From Limnoperna fortunei (taxonomy: Eukaryota > Mollusca > Bivalvia > Mytilida > Modiolidae), in assembly GCA_944474755.1 (NCBI GenBank), contig OX104112.1, forward strand, positions 88,983,756 through 89,047,755: a DNA stretch of 64,000 nt, given 5' to 3'. The translations under genes were made by a program, and so were the position numbers. The notes beneath the pieces are model-generated. The model was not told where the DNA came from. It saw only the letters and a list, made by a program, of their open reading frames with translations, and did no database searches. Positions 1 through 12,597 of the stretch are shown one piece after another (position 1 is the stretch's first letter; the number at the start of each line of letters is the position of its first letter).

Positions 1-1141
1 GTACAAACACTGATAGTATGACTTATCGTATACTTGTATATTGAGCCCCATTAGACACAGACAAAACTTTCTTAATCATTATTATGACGTCACAAAGTCT
101 TTGTTTTTGCTTGTGACGAAGGCGTCTGAAGAAAACAATATGGATGGTCTTGTTTAAAAGTTTTTTAGCGGTGAATATCAAATATATATTATTACGTCAT
201 TTATATGTTATCCTACTGACGAGCAATTTGACCGAGTTTACAAGCCAATAATCGGTTTTAAAATAACCGTTTTTACTAGAATTTATATGCATAATAGCTT
301 TGTATTGAAAAACACGTTGAGTTTAATTACGGCTTCTCTTGACCGCTTGAGATCACTGCACAGTGTAAGTTAATTTTTTTCTGTTGCTTGTAGACGTTAT
401 AAAACTATTACCAGCATCACCAGATCACTCATTGAATAGATGTCCATGCTAGGTACAAATAGACTTTAATCTCGGTCTACTTGTTTTAATTTACATTTTA
501 GTTTGGTACTTGGACAAATGTTTTGGTTAAAAAGAAGTTTTAACAAAGTTATTTAAGTGGTGATTAACAGTTGTCAAAACTACCAAAGACTTAACATTTT
601 GTGGTTTTGAACATCCGTGGGTTTTCACTTAATGAACGATGAACACTGTCATTTTAAATGAGGCACATTTGAATAATCACATAGTTGTAAAAACTCTTGT
701 TTGGTGTATTTAGGCTTGAAATTCCGTTTTCAATCGATAGTTATAGATGCACAAGAGTATTATAAATAAGGATAGGATATTCGGTTCGAAGTCCTTAAAT
801 GCATGCATCTTAAATGCATGCGTTGGAAGGACGTTCAATTTTATCTATACTTAAAACAGTCATGATACATTCTTTATTTAGCTCCATCAGGAATGGTATC
901 CGCGACTTACAATACACACATAAAAATAACTTCATTTGATTAATATCCTGTGAATCCCAAAATAAACTTTAATCTGTTAATTTAAAAACGAATCCTTTAC
1001 GTACATAAATTTGTCGATCGTCAATAACATATATAGTAATAAAAAATGTAAACAAATGGGAATTTTTTAACTTAAATGTAACCAGTTTTCTTTCAGATTT
1101 AGTTTTTATTTACCAATTTCCTAGTCATACCCCATACTTTT
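1..1141. other. AT-rich non-coding DNA with a CRE palindrome
   Basis: No coding or repeat structure is supported here. The one recognisable short site is a perfect cAMP-response-element palindrome, TGACGTCA, at 85-92. A second copy at 1525-1532 has the same left context (ATTATGACGTCA). Whether either is functional cannot be judged from sequence. Confidence 0.5.
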
Positions 1142-1264
1142 TCAGTGGCACTCAAACTTTTGAGGTCCATCTTTCTCGAACTGATTGATTAAGTGTTAAC
1201 TTGTTTCCGTTCCGAATATAGCTGAAACACTGCTCTCTGGACGTCAATCAATCAATCAATCAAG
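1142..1264 (+). repeat. 3' end of a dispersed repeat with an (AATC)n tail
   Basis: The segment ends in a short ATCA/AATC run after the phrase 'gaatatagctgaaacactgc...ctggacgtc'. Related phrases occur at about 12231-12290, 27285-27320 and 28757-28795 ('ctgaatgtagctgcaatacg'). A shared phrase followed by a simple-sequence tail is what the 3' end of a retroposed element looks like. The family is inferred from recurrence inside this window and from memory of similar tails in bivalve DNA. The 5' end is not resolved. Confidence 0.45.
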
Positions 1265-4200
1265 ATTCCGTTACCATTCACATCTGAGAGCTAAGTTAGT
1301 TTTCGAGCTTGTCGATTTCGTGACGTTAAACATACATGTGATTGGCAAAGAACGGTTTTCTTTAGATTGAATAAGTACAAAATATATTGGATTGATGTCG
1401 AATATTATGTAAATACTACTTTTAATATAGGCGCAGCATAAATGCGAACATCGCATATTTTATAATCCATAAGAAACATAAACAGTGCCTCGGCCGAATG
1501 ACGTCTTCCTCTAATATTTTATTATGACGTCATATGTATGTGATACTATTGTTAATTTTTTTAAATAGAGCGTGTCATAGATTGCAAAATTATAAAAATT
1601 TTGTCGTCATTTTTTAACAAAACACGTTTCCATTAATTTTAGTGCGCTTCTTCAATATTTTCTCTGGATTGCTCAGCTCACTCAACATAACGTGTTCTCA
1701 TATAACCTCTGCCACATATAATCCTCATTTATTGCGGGACTACATTTGTCTTCTGCTAGTGATTTTTGTAAACAAATCCCGATGTTTTAAATAAATACAC
1801 GAAATTTTTTTTATATAAGATCTATTTATTCTATTATTATTCGGTTTTACATATTGCGAATGGGGCAGAAGTGATTGTGGTTGACATCTGAAATGGGTTT
1901 GTTCCCAAGTTTTTACATACGCATGTTGCAGTATAGCTCTCATCTGCGATGGTCGCTATACCATACACAACTAGTGTACTGTAATGCTGTGGCCTCGTCT
2001 ATTTATATAATTCATATCGCATTGGAGTGGGTTTTGGCAGAACCTTACAAAATGGCATCTGAGGTATCGAAATGTATGGACTGTAAGATATTGAAAATCT
2101 TACAAAGGCCGACCCATGTTATACGAAACTTTTTTACGGAAAGGAAGACGTTGCAATTCCGGTCCAACATGTCCCACGTTTTCTCGTTGGAATTTTCATT
2201 TGTATCCACCTTTCTTCTTTTGCCGTTTTTCTTATTTGTTTATTAATAAGAAGGCTTAATAAGTTCTCAAGTGCGGTTTCCTCTAGTTAGTACGACATTT
2301 ATGTTAATATATTCTTAGAACTTCTTCCGAGCCAAGCTGTAGTTAGTTTAGTTTTTCTTCTGTTTATTCTAACTTTAGTTTAATCCTTGTCCTTTATGTT
2401 CGCGATGACCTTGTCTATATAATAATGCTATTTTCATCTTCCAACTGTTCTTAATGGATGTTCGCTGCTTTGCACCACAGATAGGAAATGTTTAGTAATT
2501 CCAGGTTAATTAAATATTCACGAATTTAAACCTGTACGGTAACACTTGTCGTACAAACACGCTGAAGATGATAAATCATTAAAGTATTTTACATAATTTA
2601 TGGAGTATGATATAATTATGGGACATAATATAAGTTACAGTCAAATTTAGATGATACTGATTGAGTGTGTGTTTGTGTTGAAAAAAGCGGTACACAATAC
2701 ATTAGAAAAAAGTGAGAACACTGAATTACAATAAAATGTTGCCGATGTGCATTAAATATACTCAAACGAAAGGAAAAATATGAAAATAAATAAATAAATA
2801 AATAAATATAATGCCGAAAGTATTGTTTACTGTCTAAAATTTGAAATAACGGTACATTAATTGTCCTTCTCGATAACTCTAATTACCAAAAAAAACCCCC
2901 ACATATGAGTCAATTACTTTTTCCTGACTACAGATCGACGTATCCGTATTATAACGTTCGTTCTGTACAATCCACTGACAAATGCATTTTATGTAAAAGT
3001 ATTGAATTTGTACTTAACAATTGGTAAGCACGCATTATTTAGTTCGAGCAAGGTCTGGTGGGTCTGGTAGAGGGCATTTATTAACCCGACAAGAACAGAG
3101 CGTCCATTAAATGATGGCTTACTTTTATATAGTCGTGTTATAACAAAAAATCAACTTTCGTGGCGTAGCAACGTAATCTTTTTTTGCAAGGCTTAATTTA
3201 AACCAATACAAAACTCAATTCTTGAAGTATTATATCTGTATACAGTAGTGCTTATTGAAAAAATATATTTACAAATCAATAATATCGTATAGAATATGCC
3301 ATGTGTTATGATGCATCAATCACTTGTTGCTTGTTGAGTTAGTGTCAAACACGTTAATTGAATATAGTCATTTTTGCAGATAATGAATTTTTCTTTGGAA
3401 AAGTGATATTGAACAGTTTCTACGAAGAATATTTACATTTCCTTTACTTTGTTTGAAGTTAAGCAATGTAATTATTTCTCTATACTGTACATGCGCTTAT
3501 TACAGTAGCATATGGATTGTTTCGCCTACTTACTTACTTCCACAGGAAACTCTCCTACTAGAAGTAACCTTAAGATTAGTAATAAAGAACACTGCAGAAA
3601 GCTTATAATATTTTCTAAAGTTTTGTCTAAATGTTTACTATATCATTTCCACTTCCATTTTCAAATAGTCTAAATACACGAAATAAGAACAAATCATCTA
3701 TTATCTTTTTGTAATTAGAGCCGCCTTAATATACAACAGACGCAATGGGATTTTTTCGGAAATAAAAAATGTGTTTGTACAAATTGTAGAAGCCCGTCGA
3801 AAGGTGCAATGCCATTATAAATTCCGTTGGTTTTTGCTTATTTGTAGTCCTGTATAATGTTGATTGTCGGTTGTAATATATGCCCTATTCAGGCAGCTTA
3901 ATGTTATCTATCTGACAGTTGTTAGTAGTCCATAAAATTCATGGATACATTTGCGTGAGAACTGGAAAAAATATGTCTATTAAAGATGGGTTGCTCCAAG
4001 GCTTTTTCCTGCATTCTTTGAGTGGTTCTTGCAAACGCAAGAAGGGTTTAACGTTTAAACTACCGCAAAAAGTGCAAATTAGTGTTGTAGTATGGTGTGG
4101 CGGCTGGAGAACGGGGAAGAAAGAGCACCTTTTTGTAATCAACTCCTACAGCTTTCAACCTATGTCTGTAAAACTTCAATTAAAGGTTGTATACTGAATG

Positions 4201-4331
4201 CAGCTCCACACATGCAATTGTGGAATTGTTCAATGATATTTTTTTCGATTTAGAACTTTTGCAGCCAAATAATGTGTCAATGAAACTATCCTCAGATATG
4301 TCCTATATGACACGTCGTAGAAAGAAAAATT
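1265..4331. other. AT-rich non-coding stretch
   Basis: No supported gene. The longest open frame (1875-2246, + strand, 123 codons) has no recognisable domain, and the opposite strand is also open over part of it. A short (AAAT)n run lies at 2784-2808. The rest is unremarkable AT-rich sequence. Confidence 0.4.
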
Positions 4332-4488
4332 ACCAGGAAACCGACCAATAAACAAGAGACGAAAGTCAAGGGACAGTAACAAGTCCGGATATTGACAAAC
4401 ATGAAAAAACAAAACAAAAACAAAAACCACAAAAACAGAAAGTGAATAACCCAAACTCAATAAAAATCATGGGTGCACTTAGTTGCTC
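4332..4488 (-). repeat. Decayed dispersed repeat, copy 1
   Basis: It shares a long interrupted match with 7034-7155. Both contain 'aggaaac.gacca', 'acaagag.cgaa', 'aagggacagt' and, further on, 'gaaagtg' followed by 'cttagttg'. The reverse complement resembles a repeat I remember as very common in mussel DNA ('actgtccctt...tttcgtc'). That resemblance sets the strand but is not verified. An A/C-rich stretch at 4401-4440 interrupts this copy. Confidence 0.5.
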
Positions 4489-5005
4489 TGGATGTTTAAG
4501 GCAGTGCCTGCCTGTAATTAAATATTAGTCGAGTTGCTCATTGTCATGTCTAGGAAAAATGTCAAATCCGGGAATAGGAAAGACTACAAAGGCCTTATGA
4601 CTTTAGGAAAATGTCCAGTCGTTTTGAGTATTGGATTTCCCATCACGAACAATAGTGGCAACCAAAGAACTTCTGAAGGATAACATATACCTAGGTACAA
4701 CAAACTCTTGTTGGAGTAACCTAGTAGTCAAAAGCAGTGAGCGGTCTAAAATATTGAATACTGATCGCAGGATTTATCATATTATGAAATGCACCCATAT
4801 ACGCTGGAGCTGCTGGAATGTTGCTAATCAGGAATGGAAAGTGGATAATTAGAAAGTTGAATTCATCACGTTATCGTAGAATCTAGTTTGTAGTTTACCT
4901 GAGTCTGTTTCTAGACGTAGCTCTACGTAAGAAACCCAGCTAAGTGTATTGATGGTGTCTTAAATTTCAAGCTCGCTAGGGTTCTAGTAGATAAAATGCA
5001 AATAA
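4489..5005. other. Unassigned DNA
   Basis: A 73-codon frame at 4631-4852 (+) encodes a non-repetitive, Cys/Trp-containing peptide, but has no recognisable domain and is within chance length for this composition. No repeat was identified. Confidence 0.3.
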
Positions 5006-5146
5006 TCACGAATTGTGCATTGTTCAGGGACAAAGATCATCAATAAAGCGGAATGTGAAATTAAAGCTCTCGACCAGTCTTTCTTTTTCAGCAGGCGTTC
5101 TAGGAACTCAACTCGGAAGAGTACAAAAACAGGTCGGCAAACATAA
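5006..5146 (+). other. Possible terminal exon (weak)
   Basis: The + frame is open for 46 codons and ends with a basic Arg/Ser/Thr/Lys-rich tail (RRSRNSTRKSTKTGRQT, then stop). A good 3' splice-site-like tract (tctttctttttcag) lies at 5082-5095 within the frame, so the tail could be a last exon starting at 5096. No family is recognised and the length alone is not significant. Alternative: chance open frame or decayed element. Confidence 0.15.
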
Positions 5147-7033
5147 TTTATGAAAGACTTGGGACTATCTTATTATATTGTTTAGGATTGTCTTAGGACC
5201 ACCATAAGTCTGTTATGACAACTTTCATTGAAGGAGTTTTGATTTTAATTGTTCCTACTAAATTTATTTTGTTATAAATATTATTATATTGAAAAAAGTA
5301 AATGGTTACAAAATTGGTACAGTTATATTAGATATTATTTTTAAAGTTACTCGCTCTGTATAATCGAACTATAGGTAACTTTCACGAAGTTCTTGGGAAT
5401 ACTCGATAACTTTTAACTGATAGATTTAAAGGTTGTTGATGATGTAATAAATTTAAAGCAAAGTCCTTTTTTCTGGATATTAGTATTGCTGAGATGCTTA
5501 TGGAAATAAAGTATTATTATTATTTATAATTATTAAATAGTTTTTATGAAGTTTACCCCGCGTATCGAGTAATAAAATTTACATTTAGATAAAAAATTTC
5601 ATACCGTAAATATCGTTGTTATAAAGATCTCTGGTTATACGCAATGTATATTAATGCACCATGACAGGAAAAAGACTTCAAATGTCCACGATTGGTAATA
5701 CCACGCTCGTTAAACAATATTTTTAGTAACATGTTGTCAAATCAAATTTCACTCTTGTATCCAGTATTCCCGCTTTCATCTCAATCAATCAAAATTATTT
5801 AAGCAAACAATTATATAGTTCTTAGTCCAACATAAATAGTCATGAAATAGAAAAAAGTCAAGCGTAAAGAACGAACAATATTATTTTTAAAAGCGGTACC
5901 AAAACACTTCTGTTGTTCAGATAAAGCAAAGCATAATGCAATATTGTGTCATTAAGCGTTGCAACAACACACATTAAGAAAACAATAGTTCAATAAGCGT
6001 GGCAATATATCTCACTCACGCAAAGATAAAAGAAAACATTATAATCTCTATTTAGATCATCGGGTACATTAACTTATAATATAAATATATATATTATATG
6101 TAAACAATTTACTCGTACTCAAGCAAACGATCTTAAGACTGTCTTTCGTTGCACCTGACTGCGTGGCAAAATGTTTTTAACTATAGAAAAACTGGGGTGT
6201 AAAATTGAAACCAGCTTCTGAATACAAACCCTTTTTAAAGCGGTTTCAAGGTTGTAGACGTACAAAACCCAGCCGCAGAATTGAGTGTTACAGAAGTTCA
6301 TTGCACTTTAAGGGAACATTGTAAACACTGTTATTGGTGCCTGATAGCGATATATCTGTTGTTATGCCAAATTGTTCAACCCTTTACATACACCTTGCTT
6401 CAACAATGGCTGTTTTACCCGCCATGAATCGCCTAACTAATACAGGATGTTGCATTTACAACCAATGTAGGTAGAACTCTCGCCTCTGTTTTCTAAATAA
6501 TTTGTTCTGGTATCTTACATATATCTGGTAATGTTATTTTATTAATTAGCAACATTTAGGTTTGTAGCAATCATTATTTTAAAAATTGTTGAGTATTTTT
6601 ATTCTTTTTTTGGTATTAATGTATATTAATCGTGTATATTTTCTGTTCTGTCGTTGTTCGTATTGTAATTAACCTATTTTTTAAATTACCCTTTTTGGTT
6701 ACCGTCTTTTCTACTATATACACTGCATAGAAGATCATTTTTATGACAATATACTCATGGCAGATATTGTAAAAACTTCTATATTTGATTCGTACAGTGG
6801 CAGTAACAATAGTATGTCTGCTATTGCCATATTTATATTATACAACTGAATGTCATTAGAAATGCTACAAGCGATGCCAGTCAATCAATATAACCACAGT
6901 TTCTACTAAGCAAGAAAACTCTATTTTAAGATACCTAAAACGCAAACAAACAGCAAATATGCTTACTGACAGCAATTTACTGTAAACTTTAAACACGACT
7001 TACAACATAAAGTCTTTTGCATTGAACAAAATT
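5147..7033. other. AT-rich non-coding stretch
   Basis: Nothing coding is supported. At 5155-5215 there are words of the type 'gattgtcttaggacc', which recur near 15.9-16.5 kb and suggest a decayed common element. The remainder holds only short AT runs (for example about 6070-6100). Confidence 0.4.
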
Positions 7034-7155
7034 CAAGGAAACAGACCAAGCAACAAGAGCCGAAGGTTAAGGGACAGTTTCAAACCCAGACATACTCAGC
7101 ACGAACTGAAAATCCCAAACACAAAATCTGAAAGTGGGTTGTGATACCCTTAGTT
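7034..7155 (-). repeat. Decayed dispersed repeat, copy 2
   Basis: Partner of the copy at 4332-4488, with the same succession of blocks ('aggaaacagacca', 'acaagagccgaa', 'aagggacagt', then 'gaaagtgggttg...cttagttg'). The two copies lie about 2.7 kb apart in the same orientation and differ at many positions, so both are old. No target-site duplication is visible. Confidence 0.5.
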
Positions 7156-8665
7156 GTCGAATAGCATTCTGTCTTCTTCCATTTTTTACGACTAAACTAT
7201 ATATTACGAGTGTCATCAGGAGTTGATTACAGATAGACTATCATCAACAAAAATGCTTTATGAACACTGATGACACCGTGCTATATTAACTGTTTTATTT
7301 ATAACACATCTACAGGTGTTTGGGTACAAGTGTTTATAATCCTAATACGTGTCATATTTGAGTGCCTACGTGCTGGCATTCTAAAGAATGAGACAGAGTC
7401 GTTTTAAATGACGATTCATGGTAAAATAGACACACTAATTATCATGCAATTTTAAAACTGAGAGACCCGGATGACAAATTGCATATTTTCTTGGTAATGT
7501 GAGGTCTGTTGTCATTAAGTTACAGTAAATTCTATTGAAGATTAACGAATGTTTTGTATTTAACACGAATAATTCGGAAGAAAATTTGTGGGTTTCTTAT
7601 TTACAATATGAATCACATCCCTCCAGGTTCTAAGAAATATATGGGTTAGAATTACTGTGTTGGCGTTCCTTCTAGTAGTCTACAATTAATTAGCAGCTTA
7701 CTTATAAAAATTTATTTTAGAAAATATTTTTTCACTTTTAAACTTTAATATATCGCATAAAACCTCAAAAAACACATCTCATGTTCTTAACTATTAGTGG
7801 TCATTGTCTTTATCTGTCATGAAGGGCAAAGCTCTGTATACAACAAGACCCAATGGTTCTTATTAAACCCTCGGAATGAGTTTGACACCAATTTCTGCAA
7901 AGTGATGCGCATTGTGGCGTTTAAAGTCATATTTTGAATAACATTTAACGCAGCGAAGTTTACAGAATTTATCGCAGTCACGACTTGTAACATTTATATA
8001 GGCCATCAAACAGACAGACAAATTAATGCATTTTAATTCATGCATTAGAGTAATCTAGAGGGAACCGCTAGGTAATCCATCATTCTATCAGAGAATAAGT
8101 GACAAAAATCACAGCCTTACCTTCTGAAAAATATCATATAATGTGGACAGCGAGTGTTTAAAACGACATGTAATATTAGCCTCCATTTAAAGTGTGTTTG
8201 TGTAAAAAGAAAAAAATATGTGTTTTTTGTTTTTTTTTCTTGTATTTTTTCTTTATCAACTATAAATGTTTACAATGTTCTACCATGGATTTTTGAATGT
8301 TAATTGATAGATAGTTCAAATCTCTGGTCACTCTGAAGGAATATGTTAATTGATATGTTTTTCTTCAAGTTTATTTAGTAAACAATTAATTTTACTGGCA
8401 AATGAGATATAGTGTAATAAGTTTTAAGCCAACGTCATTCTTTTTCATGTCACTATTCTCGTTTCTAAATTTCTGGTTATTTCTGGAAAATCGCCTCAAT
8501 TTATCCACAATTCATTATAGCAACTTCTAAACGCAGATCTGTCTTGGAGATGCCATTAACCAACATATGACAACTTAACTCAAATTATCCTCCATAAGAT
8601 TCACTGGTTTCATTTTGAAGTGAATAGATTTAATCCTAACTATTCATTTGTTTTTAATTTTTCAG
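7156..8665. other. AT-rich non-coding stretch
   Basis: I see no gene, array or dispersed repeat here. Confidence 0.4.
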
Positions 8666-8756
8666 GAAGCAACGTTACAATCTTGCAACTGAAGATAAGA
8701 GGTCTGTACATTTTCTCTGTGACTTTTCTTTACTTCAACTTGATTACGTTGACTGA
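8666..8756 (+). other. Possible short exon (weak)
   Basis: A tract ending 'tttttaatttttcag' at 8651-8665 resembles a 3' splice site. It is followed by an open + frame (KQRYNLATEDKR...) that runs to a TGA at 8754-8756. A weak GT donor lies at 8702. No domain is recognised, and the frame is short enough to be chance. Confidence 0.12.
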
Positions 8757-10989
8757 AAGTTGTAGTATTTGAACATCAGAAAAACGATACCTGAAATATT
8801 TGACGAAAAATCTTAAGATATATTGTATCAAAATCTAATATACTTCTTTTTAAATACCATCTACAAAGAACGTTTACATGTACATACAGTTTATTCTTTG
8901 ACGAAGCCAAATTCGTACAGAACGTTTGCTTAACTTTGCTGTAGGTTAAACTTTAGACTTAGTTAATTAAATGTTTTAGTATTTCCACAATATTCAGGAA
9001 GAACATTTTTAGAAAACAAACAAGTAATCAATTAATATTATCAAACAAGGGAATAGGAATAGAACAGTGGGTTGCAAAAAAACGGAAGATATACGTGTGA
9101 TGGAGAGAGTACCAATATGTCACTGCCTAAAGACCACGCGCTACTAGCATGCTTTAATATATTGTTACTAACAGGCTGATAGGATGGCTGGTCACCAACA
9201 ATGCAACAATCCAATCGCGGGTATACAGTTTAGGTATATGTCGAAACTTTAAAAAAGGGTTATAAAAACAAATAATTGATCTGTTGTTAATTTTTATGTG
9301 CAGTTAAAGATTTAGAGTAAAAACGGAGTATGTACTTTGTTTGAAAGTATTAAAGATTTAGAGAAAAAACAAAATTATGTACTTTTTTCGATAATTTTAC
9401 AACAAATTCCTTTGTTAATGTCTCATTCAATAGACTAGACTTTTTATTCAATGCTCAGACACATACAGTGTAACATGAGGTACAGGATTAAACAAAGTTT
9501 ACAAATGACAAAATGGACGGGTATACAAACAAGACAGAAACAAAAAAATTGTAACATAGAAGAAAATACAAATATATAATGTATAATAAGAGGTTACTTC
9601 AAAAGATTTGATACATGTTTTATAAACCATGAAACTCTTTTCAAAAGTGAACGGTTGCATAACGGTTCCATCTTGAGTATGTCGGATTGTTGAAATAATA
9701 ATAGGGAATAAATTTACTTCTAATTGCTTACATATTTTCATTTTGGCAGTTATATATAAAGAGTGTGGAACTCATCCCCTTCTATACAAAAATGCAAAGC
9801 CTTTCTCTACTTTTGCAGTATTGTTCCACCTACCAATTTCAATTGCTTTATGTTCGACAATCTAAATTAAGTAATATACTGCCTGTCATTTACTGGTAGC
9901 CTAGTAAGATGTGCTTCCAATGCAAAATCATTTTTGATAATTTTTTTTATTTTTTTTAAATATCATAAAATTACCGCCATGGATAGAGTGATCTATGTAA
10001 AGTTTTTCTATGTAATCAAATGCCCGTTTGCTACCATGATTTAAATTTAAGGTTTTGTCATTTCCTTTAATTCATTTGCATCTTCATTTTATAACTTTGG
10101 GATTATCTACATACCATATTATTAAAGACAATATATAGAGGATATAAATACAAAACTCACAATAAGATTTGGTTTGTAAAAATATAACGAAAATCTCTCC
10201 GAAAAAACAATAATTCTACGACCATTTACGACTTTTAAAGATTAGTAACATACGGGCGTGTAAGAACAACACGATTACTAGGCCAATATACATTATAAAA
10301 CATTTTTTGTACGTAAGTTAAATTGATCCCGAGCCTCTATAAAAATTCAGGTGCAGAAAGATTTTTACAACGTAAACCAAAACGCAACATGAACCACACA
10401 AAACCGCCTGATACAACTATAACTCGGCGGCTGCAACTATGCCTGCTTGTAATTGAATACAAAAACAAGAATGACAAGCGAATATGAATACACAAAGAAA
10501 CAAATATTACTTATACATGTAGAAAATACAAAGAAAAAAAGTAAAACAATTTCAGATAGTTAGAAAATAATCCTTAAACATTTTACAGTATACTTATTAA
10601 AGATAAGAAGTGTATAAAAAACTGTTGAATTTTGATTTAAAAACACTGCTTGCTTTTTATAACAATATTAAATATAGTGTATAGTAGACTGTAAAAAAGA
10701 TAAAAGCTAATCGTATGGAGCTAGACCTTAGATATTTAACTATAGGTACATGTCTTAGCATAAACTAGTAAACTAGTAGTCTCGATCACCCAGACACATT
10801 CATAATTGGGATAACCTTGTTTTAATTTCGCTAGTGAATAGAGACAAAACAATTTCTACACCAGGAAAACCATGAAAACATGTCACTACTTTTAAAAAGA
10901 CGCCACAGTAAGATTCTTTATTAATTGTGCATAACAATACTATTTGTTTAATTAATTGATAAAAGTTTTAAAATATTCAAATGTAAACT
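8757..10989. other. AT-rich non-coding stretch
   Basis: No supported gene or repeat. Short open frames are present at chance density. Confidence 0.4.
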
Positions 10990-11499
10990 TCAGTACAATT
11001 TTTTATACACTTTTTGATATGAACGGAAGTAATTTTTAGGCAATAAAAATAACATCAAATCAAAAAACTCTGGCACATTTTCGGGCGTATTGATAAGAGA
11101 TGAATCCAGACGCACAAATGTAATTAAAGCGTCTGAAAGATGGAGACTAGTAAGCGAGCAACAATTACATGTAAAAAATAATACTAAGGACAGGGAATCT
11201 ACCAAAATCTTGCCAGGATGATGCATTGTATGTGAAACGATAACAGGTTTAAACTACAACATGATCCACCATTGCTTTAACAATTTTTCCCCATTGTTAT
11301 CTAGAAATATGAAATTGACGTTAGATTCGGGTAATGGCATTAAAATAAAAGAACATGCAAGTAGTTTTTGCGACAATATATGATAGTTAGTTGTATAATT
11401 GTTTGGAAGTGCGCGCCAAAAGGTTATAGCTTTTTGAACACTGCTTCCGTCCATTAAGAGAAGGTAAGGACTATGGAGAATGATCAGTTTTCGGGTCAT
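10990..11499 (-). pseudogene. Stop-poor segment, possible coding relic, strand uncertain
   Basis: On the minus strand one frame is open for about 170 codons with a single in-frame TAG near 11251, which is unusual at this base composition. The peptide is Leu/Phe-rich, which is how the antisense of a charged protein often looks. A + frame over the same DNA (about 11039-11380) gives a more balanced, charged peptide with a C-x2-C pair (CIVC near 11222-11233) and one TGA at 11219-11221. An AG preceded by T-rich sequence at 11037-11038 could be a splice acceptor for the + reading. No family is recognised. It could be an old mobile-element relic or chance. Confidence 0.2.
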
Positions 11500-12120
11500 A
11501 TTTTATTTAGTAAATACGGATTGTATATGCAGTGAAAGAATTTATAGTACACGTTTTAACTTAGTTATGAAAATGGTTGTGTTTATTTATCAGATCATGT
11601 ATTACTTTCACTTAAACCTGAAATATTTAAAAATAAAGCAAGTATCTCGAGTCAACTGAGATATAGAAACACCATGAAAAGAAAGAGTATTACACCGCCA
11701 TCAAAGGGAAAGGTAGTATAGAAAAAGAAATCTTTTTCACAATGTACTAATATTTTTTCTGTTGTTATGTTAAATGTGATGTTATGTGAGCATTTGATAT
11801 GTTTTGGGGCAAACAAACAAAAATAAATCAGGTCGATTAACATCAAGAACGACACTATGTAATAACTAATTGGAACAAGTTACTTTTAGTTGGATATTTT
11901 TGTATTGTTCTCAAGCATGGAGAGTGTGTTAAGCGGTCTTTGATGATGGATCTATCTACAGTTATTCTTGCCTGGAGTTTGAACTGAGATTATGGAGTTC
12001 ATTCTTATATATTGCCTTTTCGACATAGACATGCTGTTTTGTGACGGGTTTCTGGTTTTACTCTACTAGAAACCCATCTTTAAAACGTGTGTAGAAGACC
12101 TTGTACGTTTGTAAATGTAA
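11500..12120. other. AT-rich non-coding stretch
   Basis: No feature is supported. Confidence 0.4.
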
Positions 12121-12348
12121 GAAAAGAGTATAGTTTCATTGCAGCTGCCACATGAGGTTAAATTCTCCCTACTCGCTCTACATATTTTTTCATGAGTCAA
12201 TCCCCTTCCCCATATTGATTTACTGTTTTGTCCTGAATATAACTAAGTTTTTGCTCGCTGGACACTAAGCAACCGTTCAATAACAAGTTACTGTAAGCTA
12301 ATGCTCCCTGTAGCGATACCCAGTGTTCTACCATATATAAATATAGAA
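12121..12348 (+). repeat. Dispersed repeat 3' part preceding the 82-bp array
   Basis: It contains 'cctgaatataactaagttt' and 'gctcgctggac', matching in layout the phrase at 1210-1245 and the ends of the duplicated blocks near 27.3 and 28.8 kb. It runs directly into the tandem array that starts at 12349. This is a diverged copy with unresolved boundaries. Confidence 0.4.
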
Positions 12349-12597
12349 TTGACAAAAATAGTTACGAATGGACAAACACAGACAGACCGAAAACAATATA
12401 CCCCTATCCCCTGTGGGTTATTATCAATCAGTTGACGAAAATAGTTACGGATGGACAAACACAGACAACCGAAAACAGTATACCCCTATCCCCTGTGGGT
12501 TATTATCAATCAGTTGACGAAAATAGTTACGGATGGACAAACACAGACAACCGAAAACAGTATACAACTATCCCCTATGGGGTAAAATCAATCAATC
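12349..12597 (+). repeat. 82-bp tandem repeat, three copies
   Basis: Units start at 12349, 12432 and 12514 (83, 82 and about 83 bp). Each contains 'gacaaacacagac', 'ccgaaaac' and 'ctatcccct.tgggg/gtta'. Copies 1-2 and 2-3 differ at only a few positions. The array ends in 'caatcaatcaatcaaa', a simple tail resembling a retroposon 3' end. The 'ggacaaacacagac' and 'tatacccc' words also resemble the end of the element at 25.97-26.23 kb, so the array may be an amplified element terminus. Confidence 0.85.

Noticed and set aside
1875..2246. A 123-codon gene
   Set aside because: No domain, overlapping open frame on the other strand, no splice or promoter context. At this base composition a frame this long is expected about once by chance in 64 kb.
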